Source of the DNA: an uncultured Collinsella sp.
GTDB taxonomy: Bacteria > Actinomycetota > Coriobacteriia > Coriobacteriales > Coriobacteriaceae
Assembly (NCBI GenBank): GCA_958446785.1
Contig: CAUCXP010000124.1
Coordinates: forward strand, 1-5,392
Length of the DNA: 5,392 nucleotides
Direction: 5' to 3'
Part shown: piece by piece, positions 1-4,915 of the stretch
Layout of the letters: every line of letters begins with the position of its first letter
Numbering within the stretch: position 1 is the stretch's first letter
The notes under the pieces: generated by a model
What the model was told of the DNA's origin: nothing
What the model saw: only the letters and a program-made list of their open reading frames with translations
The model's database searches: none
Made by a program: the position numbers and the translations under genes

Positions 1-234
1 TGCAGTTATGGGACTGAGTCCAGAGGTACTGATGCTGGTTTCGGCGGCAGTGGCGATATCCCACGCCGCGTTCTCGGGCAGGTAGATAAAGCCCGCCTCG
101 TCGAGCTCGGCCATAATGGTCGCCGCCGTATGAAACATGCTGGGGCATGCCTCGATAAAGTCGATGAGGTCGTTGGCGGCCTCGATATCGTCGGCCGTCA
201 CATGCGCGCGCTCGGGCGCTTCCTGATCCGTCAT
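1..234 (-). CDS. M18-family aminopeptidase, N-terminal fragment (cut by window edge)
   Basis: The 78 visible codons run off the left edge with no stop. Residues 22-58 (DLIDFIEACPSMFHTAATI, then a segment ending LPENAAW) match the N-terminal pattern of M18 metallo-aminopeptidases, which usually reads as a 'LIDFIDASPSPFH' helix followed by 'L..AGF..L.E...W'. M18 enzymes are cytoplasmic, usually zinc-dependent exopeptidases that remove N-terminal residues from peptides; their metal ligands lie further on, outside the window. The ATG at 234 is chosen because the family motif then begins about 20 residues in and an AAAGGGGAG ribosome binding site precedes it. The frame is also open upstream to an ATG at 345. 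Odd feature: after residue ~61 the protein reads TAAETSISTSGLSPITA, where the family normally has a Tyr-rich 'YY/F-TRN-SS-IAF' strand. It aligns without gaps but lacks the expected residues. This could be real divergence, a decaying gene, or a bad contig end. Family call fairly sure; intactness unknown. Confidence 0.72.
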   Translation of the reverse strand, partial: MTDQEAPERAHVTADDIEAANDLIDFIEACPSMFHTAATIMAELDEAGFIYLPENAAWDIATAAETSISTSGLSPITA

Positions 235-352
235 GCTCTCCCCTTTCGCTGGGTTGATGGTCCCCTCCAGCATACCCCGCCACGCCAGCGCCGCACTCTT
301 CATTCCGTGCTTAATTCCGCGCCGCTCACCAAGTTGAGCCATCATGCCCGCG

Positions 353-360
353 CTCCTTTT
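353..360 (-). promoter_or_regulatory. Strong Shine-Dalgarno for an alternative upstream M18 start
   Basis: On the minus strand AAAAGGAG sits 7 nt before an ATG at 345 (followed directly by a second ATG at 342) that is in frame with the M18 gene. Using it would add 37 residues (MMAQLGERRGIKHG..., ending AKGES) to the N-terminus. An in-frame TAG lies a little further upstream, so 345 is the earliest start. The site is closer to consensus than the one at 234, but the extra residues do not belong to the usual M18 domain. Confidence 0.4.
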
Positions 361-395
361 GCGACAATTGCGCTAACAGGACGAGAGGAGCCGTC

Positions 396-1481
396 ATGAA
401 GCCACGTAACATTGCCATCACCTGCGGTGTTGCAGGAACCGCCGTCGGCCTTGCCGCTGCCACCGGCATCGTTTATCACAAACAAATCAAGTCCGCCGCG
501 TCACTCAAACGCTTGACCGGCTACACGGATGGCTATGACCTGTACGCAATCGACATTGCCTACGACTACGATCTTGATCGCATCATTGCCGCTGGCGTGC
601 GCGACGACCAGGCCTACATCGAGGCCGTGGTGGCGCAGGTGCTGCCCGGTGTGCCGGCACATGTCCAGGCGCCCCAGTTTGCCTGCAGCGCTTTTGTCGC
701 CGTAGATGCCGAAGGCCGCGCGCGCACCGGTCGCAATTACGACTTTAAGGACGACACCTCGGCGCTGCTGGTGCGCAATCACCCGCGCGACGGCTATGCC
801 TCCATCGGCTTTGCGGCCCTTAACAACCTGGGCGATAACACTCCGCTTGACTCCGTCGCCGGACGCGCCGCGGCGTTGATGGGCCCGTTTGCCCAGCTCG
901 ACGGTGTTAACGAATGCGGCGTGTCCATTGCCGTACTCACCCTGGATTCCAAGCCCTGTGACCAGGACACGCAACGCCCCGTCATCAACACTTCGCTCGC
1001 CATCCGCCTGGTGCTCGACCGCGCGGCCACCACGCAAGAAGCCGTTGACCTGCTTTTCGCCTACGACATGCACGCCATGGCCGGACGCGACTACCACTTC
1101 TTTATCAACGACGCCGCCGGTGACGCGCGCGTAGTAGAGTGGGATCCGCACGATCCGGATCGCGCTTTCAAAGCGACTCCTGTGCGCCAGGTTACGAACT
1201 TCTATGCCTGCTATGGCGACGAAGTGCTGCCTAACCAAAAGAACGGTGAGCTAGGCCATGGTAAAGAGCGCGCCGCCGCAATCGCCGATGTCCTCGACGC
1301 CCATACCGGCGCCCAAGACGAGGCAGTCGCTTGGAAGGCCCTACGCGCTGCAGCGCAAGAGCCCAATCCGGAAGACATCACCAGCAACACGCAGTGGTCG
1401 GTCGTCTTTGACAACACCGAGCCTGCTGCCGCCATCACGCTGCGCCGCCACTGGGGCGACATCGACGCCTTCGCGCTGTAA
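396..1481 (+). CDS. Linear amide C-N hydrolase, choloylglycine hydrolase-like (Ntn fold), membrane-anchored
   Basis: This 361-aa protein belongs to the Ntn-hydrolase superfamily of bile salt hydrolases and penicillin V acylases, which cleave non-peptide amide bonds with an N-terminal cysteine. The candidate nucleophile is Cys97 in FACSAFVA. Arg113 and Asp116 (GRNYDF) lie 16 and 19 residues after it, the same spacing as Cys2/Arg18/Asp21 of bile salt hydrolases. DGVNECG (169-175) and TNF (Asn268) match the later conserved Asn motifs, and NTQWSVVFD (331-339) the C-terminal one. Unlike classical bile salt hydrolases, 96 residues precede the Cys: a hydrophobic segment at ~6-27 (signal anchor) and a ~65-residue pro-region. 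Autocatalytic cleavage before Cys97 on the outer face is therefore likely (inference). The ATG has GAGAGGAG 5 nt upstream. The gene stands alone, divergent from the M18 gene. The substrate cannot be read from sequence; deconjugation of bile salts is possible but not shown. Family sure, substrate unknown. Confidence 0.85.
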   Translation: MKPRNIAITCGVAGTAVGLAAATGIVYHKQIKSAASLKRLTGYTDGYDLYAIDIAYDYDLDRIIAAGVRDDQAYIEAVVAQVLPGVPAHVQAPQFACSAFVAVDAEGRARTGRNYDFKDDTSALLVRNHPRDGYASIGFAALNNLGDNTPLDSVAGRAAALMGPFAQLDGVNECGVSIAVLTLDSKPCDQDTQRPVINTSLAIRLVLDRAATTQEAVDLLFAYDMHAMAGRDYHFFINDAAGDARVVEWDPHDPDRAFKATPVRQVTNFYACYGDEVLPNQKNGELGHGKERAAAIADVLDAHTGAQDEAVAWKALRAAAQEPNPEDITSNTQWSVVFDNTEPAAAITLRRHWGDIDAFAL

Positions 1482-1550
1482 GGAGCTGGCACCGTCGTCC
1501 TTACGCTCGCCTGACGTTGCTTACATTTCTATACGCTTGAGCTAACACGT

Positions 1551-1583
1551 TTTACCCCCGCATCAACAGTGTGCGGGGGTAAA
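1551..1583 (+). repeat. Perfect 12-bp inverted repeat between hydrolase and pfk
   Basis: TTTACCCCCGCA (1551-1562) and TGCGGGGGTAAA (1572-1583) are exact reverse complements around a 9-nt loop. No T-run follows on either strand, so it is not a textbook intrinsic terminator. It may still end hydrolase transcripts, form a 5' leader hairpin of pfk if transcription starts near 1542 (TATACG at 1530-1535), or be a protein-binding site upstream of a promoter near 1595. The structure is certain; its role is not. Confidence 0.7.
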
Positions 1584-1593
1584 CTTATGCGCA

Positions 1594-1602
1594 TGTTATA
1601 AC
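1594..1602 (+). promoter_or_regulatory. Possible extended -10 of the pfk promoter
   Basis: TGTTATAAC fits the extended -10 form TGnTATAAT with one mismatch in the hexamer. It includes a perfect 8-bp palindrome, GTTATAAC (1595-1602), right after another, ATGCGCAT (1587-1594). No good -35 lies 17 bp upstream, where the right arm of the inverted repeat sits. A start near 1609 would give a very short leader carrying only GGAAGGA before the pfk ATG. Tentative. Confidence 0.3.
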
Positions 1603-1621
1603 TTGCCCGGAAGGATTCATC

Positions 1622-2701
1622 ATGCTCAGGATCGGTCTTCTTACCAGTGGCGGCGACTGCCAGGCGCTCAACGCCACCATGCGCGGCATCGTCAAAACAC
1701 TCATGACCAATAGCGAAGAGCCTATCGAGATCTACGGTTTTGAGGACGGCTACCAGGGCCTTATCTACAGCAGGTTCCGCGTCATGACGCCCGCCGATTT
1801 TAGCGGTATCCTCACCCGCGGCGGCACCATCCTGGGCACGAGCCGTACGCCGTTCAAGCGCCTGGACACTCCCGAGGCCGACGGCGTCGAGAAGGTGCCC
1901 GCGATGGTCCACACCTATCACAAGTTGCAGCTCGACTGCCTGTTTATGCTGGGCGGCAACGGCTCCACCAAGACCGCCAACCGCCTGCGCGAAGAGGGCC
2001 TCAACGTTATCGCCCTGCCCAAGACCATCGACAACGACACCTGGGGCACCGAGTTGACGTTTGGCTTTACGAGCGCCATCGACGTCGCCACCAAGTGCAT
2101 CGACGACATCCACACCACCGCTTCGAGCCACGGTCGCGTGTTCGTTATCGAGATCATGGGCCACAAGGTTGGCTGGATCCCGCTGTATGCCGGCGTCGCG
2201 GGCGGCGCGGATGTCATCTTGATTCCCGAGATCCCCTACGACATGGACAACGTCATCAAGACCATCGAGCATCGCATGGAGACCGGCAGCCGCTTTACCA
2301 TCGTGGCCGTCGCCGAGGGCGCTATCTCCAAGGAGGACGCGGCGCTGTCCAAGAAGGAATACAAGAAGAAGCTTGCCGAGCGCACGAGCCCGTCGATCGT
2401 CTACGACATCGCTAAGGAGATTGAGGCCAAGACCGGTCGCGAGACCCGCGTCGCCATCCCCGGCCACACGCAGCGCGGCGGCCAGCCCGATGCCCAGGAT
2501 CGCATCTTTGCGACCCAGTGCGGCGTCGAGGCCGCGCTTGGCTGCCTGCGCGGCGAGTTTGGCTACATGATCGCCCTGCGTGACGGCAAGATGTGCCACA
2601 TGCCGCTCGAGGAGGTCGCCGGTAAGCTCAAGTATGTCGACCCCCAGAGCGACCTGGTGCGCGAGGCCAAGGCGTTGGGCATCAGCTTCGGCGACGCATA
2701 G
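1622..2701 (+). CDS. pfkA: 6-phosphofructokinase
   Basis: This cytoplasmic enzyme phosphorylates fructose 6-phosphate to fructose 1,6-bisphosphate, the committed step of glycolysis. At 359 aa it is slightly longer than E. coli PfkA (320). Visible motifs: nucleotide loop LTSGGDCQALNATMRG (7-22); GGNGS (111-115); PKTIDND (133-139) with the catalytic Asp137; the MGH segment (179-181) before GWIPLYAG; PE (202-203); and the substrate loop R276...GHTQRGG (281-287) with His282 and Arg285. At the donor-determining sites (E. coli Gly104/Gly124) it has Gly114 and Lys134. Asp at the first site marks PPi-dependent enzymes, so ATP is the likelier donor, but the Gly/Lys pair is the mixed type and the donor needs an assay. 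Asn113 replaces the Mg-binding Asp103 of E. coli; the GGNG form is, as I recall, shared by related clostridial enzymes. GGAAGGA lies 6 nt before the ATG. Monocistronic by spacing. Function very likely; symbol by homology. Confidence 0.93.
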   Translation: MLRIGLLTSGGDCQALNATMRGIVKTLMTNSEEPIEIYGFEDGYQGLIYSRFRVMTPADFSGILTRGGTILGTSRTPFKRLDTPEADGVEKVPAMVHTYHKLQLDCLFMLGGNGSTKTANRLREEGLNVIALPKTIDNDTWGTELTFGFTSAIDVATKCIDDIHTTASSHGRVFVIEIMGHKVGWIPLYAGVAGGADVILIPEIPYDMDNVIKTIEHRMETGSRFTIVAVAEGAISKEDAALSKKEYKKKLAERTSPSIVYDIAKEIEAKTGRETRVAIPGHTQRGGQPDAQDRIFATQCGVEAALGCLRGEFGYMIALRDGKMCHMPLEEVAGKLKYVDPQSDLVREAKALGISFGDA

Positions 2702-2872
2702 CCTCGGCTGGAACTGCTCTCATCGGAGGCCCCAGGGCTTTCCTCCCAAATCGTCCTCGGACATGTCAGGACCCCGCTGCGCGCTTCGCGCGGCGGGGTC
2801 CTTCCGTCCTGCGGAAAGATTTGGGAGGAAAGCCCTGGGGCCTCCTGCGGTAACTAGGGAGGCCGAGGCTAT
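2698..2872. repeat. Nested 175-nt palindrome starting on the pfk stop codon
   Basis: Three co-centred stems are visible. The outer stem pairs 2698-2708 (ATAGCCTCGGC) with 2862-2872, 11 bp, and covers the pfk TAG. After a 16 x 16 internal loop, the middle stem pairs 2725-2752 with 2818-2845: 28 bp with no mismatch, beginning GGAGGCCCCAGGG. The inner hairpin pairs AGGACCCCGC (2768-2777) with GCGGGGTCCT (2793-2802), extended by GCGC pairs to a very small loop. As RNA it would be one long rod. A perfect 28-bp arm is unlikely to arise by chance, so it may be a miniature mobile or REP-like element that also serves as the pfk 3' end. I cannot see whether it recurs elsewhere in the genome. Confidence 0.85.
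2768..2810 (+). terminator. Possible pfk transcription terminator (GC-rich hairpin)
   Basis: The inner hairpin of the large palindrome has a ~15-bp, almost all G/C stem and sits about 70 nt after the pfk stop. It is followed by CTTCCGTCCT rather than a T-run, so efficient intrinsic termination is uncertain. Its position after pfk and before an independently initiated regulator gene makes a 3'-end role plausible. Confidence 0.4.
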
Positions 2873-2977
2873 TCGTCTTCTTGCTGCAAGTGCGTGGGCT
2901 GAGATTTTGGGATGTTGCAGGCTCTTAGCTGAGAGTAGCACTGACATTTGTCCTGAAATGGCTGGTCGTTAGGGATT

Positions 2978-3043
2978 GCTACCGGTAGTTGCGGTAGGGT
3001 TGGGGCAGATTCTAACTAGAAATGGTGGTCGCTACCGGTTGTT
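2978..3043 (+). promoter_or_regulatory. Direct repeat, candidate operator upstream of the XRE gene
   Basis: GCTACCGGTAGTT (2978-2990) and GCTACCGGTTGTT (3031-3043) match at 12 of 13 positions, with start points 53 bp apart (about five helical turns). The first contains the perfect palindrome CTACCGGTAG; the second is a one-base variant. A further GCGGTAG lies at 2991-2997. Weak promoter-like hexamers lie between and after the copies (TCTAAC at 3011-3016, CATACT at 3049-3054). Repeated palindromes just upstream of a HTH gene suggest autoregulation by its own product; this is inference. Confidence 0.45.
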
Positions 3044-3080
3044 CTCGGCATACTCGGCTCATTCGATTCGACCATCAAAC

Positions 3081-3087
3081 GAAAGGA
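3081..3087 (+). promoter_or_regulatory. Ribosome binding site that fixes the XRE start
   Basis: GAAAGGA lies 6 nt before the ATG at 3094. The same frame is open from an earlier ATG at 3022, but that one has no Shine-Dalgarno and would add 24 residues unlike any HTH domain. From 3094 the HTH begins a few residues in, as is usual for XRE proteins. Confidence 0.75.
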
Positions 3088-3093
3088 ACCACC

Positions 3094-4032
3094 ATGGATC
3101 TTGCGATGGCGCAGCGGCTCGTCGATCGCCGCAAGGCTGCCGGGCTTTCTCAGGAGGCGCTTGCCGCCCAGCTGGGTGTGAGTCGTCAGGCTGTCAGTAA
3201 ATGGGAGCGCAGCGAATCCTCGCCCGATACCGATAACCTTATTGCGCTCGCCGCGCTGTATGGCGTGTCGCTGGATGAGCTGCTGTATGGGGAGGCGGTG
3301 GCTAGCGCTGATGACTCACAGGCTGATGATGAGGCGCAGAACAGCAACGCCGGCACCAAAGCTTCAGATAAGGCTGAAGAGGCTGAGGCTTCTACTGAGC
3401 ACGCTGATTGCAGCGATAAGCCACTTGTCGATATTTCCCTCGCGCGCGGTATCCACGTCATTGATCCCAATAAAGGCGAGGAAGTCCATGTTGGTTGGAG
3501 CGGCATCCATGTGACCAACGAGCGCAAGGGCGAAGAGGTGCATGTGGGGCCGGACGGCGTGCATATCGATACGCTTGAGGACGATGGACATAGCGTACGC
3601 ACCAATGACGACGGCACCGTCACCATCGACGGCGAGACGTTTTCCAGCTGGAAGGAAGCACACGACAAGCTCGACCATCATGGCAAGCATTTCCACACCA
3701 AGGTCGGACGTGCATGGAACAAATTCCCCTTCCCCGCACTTGTCACTCTCGCCTATCTGGTGCTCGGCATTGTCTACGGCACATGGGGCATGGGGCTTTT
3801 CCTCGTCTTTCTGGTTCCCGTCTACTACGCGATCGGTGACTTCATCGATCGGCGCCACCTGTCTAAGCTGATCGAGGCCATCTACCCGGCAGCCGCCATC
3901 GCTTGGTTCCTCTACATGTGGCTCTGTTTGGGACAGCCCCATCCTGCATGGATCATCCTCATCACGATTCCCGTCATAAAGGCGCTCATGCGCTGGTGCC
4001 GCAAACAATGGAAGCACCGCAAACAGGCCTAA
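3094..4032 (+). CDS. Membrane-anchored XRE-family HTH regulator with His-containing repeats
   Basis: The 312-aa protein has four parts. Residues 7-64 form an XRE/Cro-type helix-turn-helix; RRKAAGLSQEALAAQLGVS and RQAVSKWERSESSPD are typical of this family, so DNA binding is near certain. Residues 70-110 are an acidic, Ala/Ser/Asp/Glu-rich linker. Residues 119-172 hold 18-residue repeats: GIHVIDPNKGEEVHVGWS, GIHVTNERKGEEVHVGPD, then a degenerate GVHIDT copy. Residues 190-201 are His-rich (AHDKLDHHGKHFH). Hydrophobic segments at ~213-229, 232-249, 260-279 and 284-298 predict four membrane helices, ending in a basic tail (RWCRKQWKHRKQA), so both ends should be cytoplasmic. XRE domains fused to membrane segments are known in Firmicutes and Actinobacteria; these repeats I do not recognise. 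Eleven His between 121 and 201 hint at metal or pH sensing, which is speculation. The repeats could instead form a beta-structured assembly surface. Target genes are unknown; self-regulation is suggested by the upstream repeats. Confidence 0.85.
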   Translation: MDLAMAQRLVDRRKAAGLSQEALAAQLGVSRQAVSKWERSESSPDTDNLIALAALYGVSLDELLYGEAVASADDSQADDEAQNSNAGTKASDKAEEAEASTEHADCSDKPLVDISLARGIHVIDPNKGEEVHVGWSGIHVTNERKGEEVHVGPDGVHIDTLEDDGHSVRTNDDGTVTIDGETFSSWKEAHDKLDHHGKHFHTKVGRAWNKFPFPALVTLAYLVLGIVYGTWGMGLFLVFLVPVYYAIGDFIDRRHLSKLIEAIYPAAAIAWFLYMWLCLGQPHPAWIILITIPVIKALMRWCRKQWKHRKQA

Positions 4033-4075
4033 CACGCTCCGACCCACCAGCACCCAACCACCCCCGCCCTTCTCC

Positions 4076-4146
4076 TAAGTTGCGGTGAGATAGGGACTGT
4101 TTTGAAGCTCCAAAGCGCCAAACAGTCCGTATATCACCGCAACTTA
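4076..4146. repeat. 71-nt near-perfect hairpin downstream of the XRE gene
   Basis: TAAGTTGCGGTGA (4076-4088) pairs exactly with TCACCGCAACTTA (4134-4146), and GGACTGTTT (4094-4102) pairs exactly with AAACAGTCC (4120-4128). Between them three more pairs form, flanked by two single mismatches, giving 25 pairs in 27 positions around a 17-nt loop. It begins 43 nt after the XRE stop and could act as its 3' end, although no T-run follows. Its size and precision suggest a dispersed palindromic element; copy number cannot be judged here. Confidence 0.75.
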
Positions 4147-4197
4147 CAAACAACTGGGTCAGTTCCGGCACGGAGATTAGCATTGAGCTGACCGCGC

Positions 4198-4357
4198 GCC
4201 ACGAAAAGGGGCCATCTACTACGTTTAACTCGAGAGGGCTGACCATACCCGCCTTTTCCGAAAATTGGCAAGCCCTCTACCTGCGGTTTTAATTTCATAA
4301 TCTTTGTCACGGTCGAGGGTGTGGTAGCAAACGTAGTAGATAGGCCCGTTTTGTGGC
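4198..4357. repeat. 160-bp segment bounded by a 27-pair inverted repeat (MITE-like)
   Basis: The left arm 4198-4226 runs GCCACGAAAAGGGGCC then ATCTACTACGTTT; the right arm 4329-4357 is its reverse complement apart from one mismatch and two single-base bulges. Matching blocks are 5, 4, 5 and 13 bp, the last (ATCTACTACGTTT / AAACGTAGTAGAT) being perfect. About 100 bp of AT-richer DNA lies between, with its own short inverted repeat. This could be a non-autonomous transposon with terminal repeats or a long folded transcript. I see no clear target duplication at the outer ends, which weakens the transposon reading. Confidence 0.6.
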
Positions 4358-4429
4358 ATACGACCCATTCAAGCCCAATCTCGAAGGCTAAAGAGAGCCT
4401 CTCATCCACGCCTGGGAGCGAAAACCAAA

Positions 4430-4435
4430 TAGAAT
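4430..4435 (+). promoter_or_regulatory. Possible -10 box for the 106-aa gene
   Basis: TAGAAT matches the consensus TATAAT at five of six positions, in an A-rich stretch 41 bp before the ATG. No convincing -35 is found at normal spacing. Transcription would start near 4442 and give a leader of about 35 nt. Confidence 0.3.
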
Positions 4436-4476
4436 GAAAGGCAAATGGAAAAGCCCGTTTAACGAGCGGAGGACAT

Positions 4477-4797
4477 ATGCGCGACGTAGCCGAAAGCGAC
4501 TGGAAGCTGTTTAAGAAAATGCTTCCTCAATGGCAAGAACGTTATATGGAAAAGCTCATCGGCCAGTACGTTGAGATACTGAACGGCGACAGTGAAGCGT
4601 CCAGTAGATTTTGGGCACTAGAAGAGCGCCTCAATAGAGACAAGCTGTCCTCAGGCGTAATTGCAAACAACATTCGCCGCAGCACAATGCACCGCGAGAT
4701 AGCCAATTTGCTTATCGACAGCGTGATCACCCTTGACGACCTTGACGGTTTTACCGAGGACATTAAGAGTTATGCGCAACACTGGATTGGCCAGTAA
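4477..4797 (+). CDS. Conserved small protein of unknown function, 106 aa
   Basis: The protein is charged and predicted all-helical, with no signal peptide or membrane segment, so it should be cytoplasmic. The opening (MRDVAESDWKLFKKMLPQWQ, then ERYMEKL), the middle FWALEERLNRDK, and the close LDDLDGFTEDIK resemble a group of ~100-aa hypothetical proteins I recall from gut Clostridia, often mislabelled as transporters; this rests on memory. No catalytic motif is visible. GGAGGA at 4468-4473 precedes the ATG closely and supports the start. The gene is about 49% GC by hand count, well below pfk, and uses AT-richer codons such as AGA, TTG and ATA. Together with the low-GC, palindrome-rich DNA upstream, this suggests horizontal acquisition. 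It converges on the permease gene. That it is a real gene is likely; its role is unknown. Confidence 0.75.
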   Translation: MRDVAESDWKLFKKMLPQWQERYMEKLIGQYVEILNGDSEASSRFWALEERLNRDKLSSGVIANNIRRSTMHREIANLLIDSVITLDDLDGFTEDIKSYAQHWIGQ

Positions 4798-4830
4798 GAG
4801 CACTGAGCGACAAACATCCCCAGCAAAACG

Positions 4831-4872
4831 GGGCGAACGCCGGGCCACCTAATGGTTGTCCGGCGTTCGCCC
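4831..4872. terminator. GC-rich hairpin after the 106-aa gene
   Basis: GGGCGAACGCCGG (4831-4843) pairs perfectly with CCGGCGTTCGCCC (4860-4872) around a 16-nt loop that can itself form a small ACC/GGT stem. On the plus strand AGATAAAA follows, with no T-run. On the minus strand CGTTTTGCT follows, which fits a terminator better. It probably works as a shared or bidirectional terminator between the convergent genes. Confidence 0.6.
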
Positions 4873-4878
4873 AGATAA

Positions 4879-4915
4879 AACCTGCCAAAATAAACCTGTC
4901 CCTTTTTGGCAGGTT
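4879..4915 (-). terminator. Terminator of the FtsX-like permease gene
   Basis: AACCTGCCAAAA (4879-4890) and TTTTGGCAGGTT (4904-4915) form a perfect 12-bp stem with a 13-nt loop. Read on the minus strand, the stem is followed by TTATCT, giving GGTTTTATCT, a fair U-tract. The stem overlaps two bases of the permease stop codon (4914-4916), so the hairpin begins inside the stop. The loop carries AACCTGTCC, a partial repeat of the left arm. Confidence 0.65.

Larger units (their letters stand above)
4147..4476. other. Gap without a supported gene, low GC
   Basis: About 330 bases lie between the hairpin and the next gene. GC falls here (line 4261-4320 is about 43% by hand count, against over 60% in pfk). 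The stretch contains the terminal inverted repeat pair listed separately, an internal 8-bp pair AGAGGGCT/AGCCCTCT (4233-4240, 4271-4278), and a weak promoter near its right end. A 91-codon minus-strand frame (4134-4409) exists but spans both palindromes and has a poor ribosome binding site, so I do not call it a gene. A decayed mobile element or structured RNA is possible. Confidence 0.5.

Noticed and set aside
130..399. An 89-codon plus-strand frame overlapping the M18 gene start
   Set aside because: The minus strand carries the M18 motif; this product is Arg/His-rich with no motif and overlaps the hydrolase start.
501..1238. A 245-codon minus-strand frame inside the hydrolase gene
   Set aside because: The plus-strand frame has all the catalytic motifs; the opposite frame is a by-product of GC-rich codons.
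1529..2599. A 356-codon open frame on the minus strand opposite pfk
   Set aside because: It mirrors the codon structure of a clearly real pfk, shows a low-complexity Ala/Gly/Asp/Val composition and has no recognisable motif.
2976..3093. Earlier starts for the XRE gene (ATG at 3022) and a separate small frame from 2976
   Set aside because: No Shine-Dalgarno at 3022, and the added residues overlap the direct-repeat region; the 2976 frame is out of phase with the HTH.
3448..3609. The repeated GEEVHVG coding stretch considered as a DNA-level repeat or CRISPR-like array
   Set aside because: The repetition is at protein level with diverged codons, and it continues the XRE reading frame.
3364..4053. 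A 229-codon minus-strand frame opposite the XRE gene
   Set aside because: The HTH, repeats and membrane helices are all in the plus frame; the antisense product has no domain and starts inside the far gene end.
4134..4409. A 91-codon minus-strand frame in the low-GC gap
   Set aside because: It is made largely of the arms of two palindromes, has a poor ribosome binding site and shows no family motif; likely a chance frame in a repeat.
4076..4476. Riboswitch, tRNA or T-box leader upstream of the 106-aa gene
   Set aside because: No tRNA arms, T-box sequence or known aptamer core could be recognised; only long simple stems are visible.
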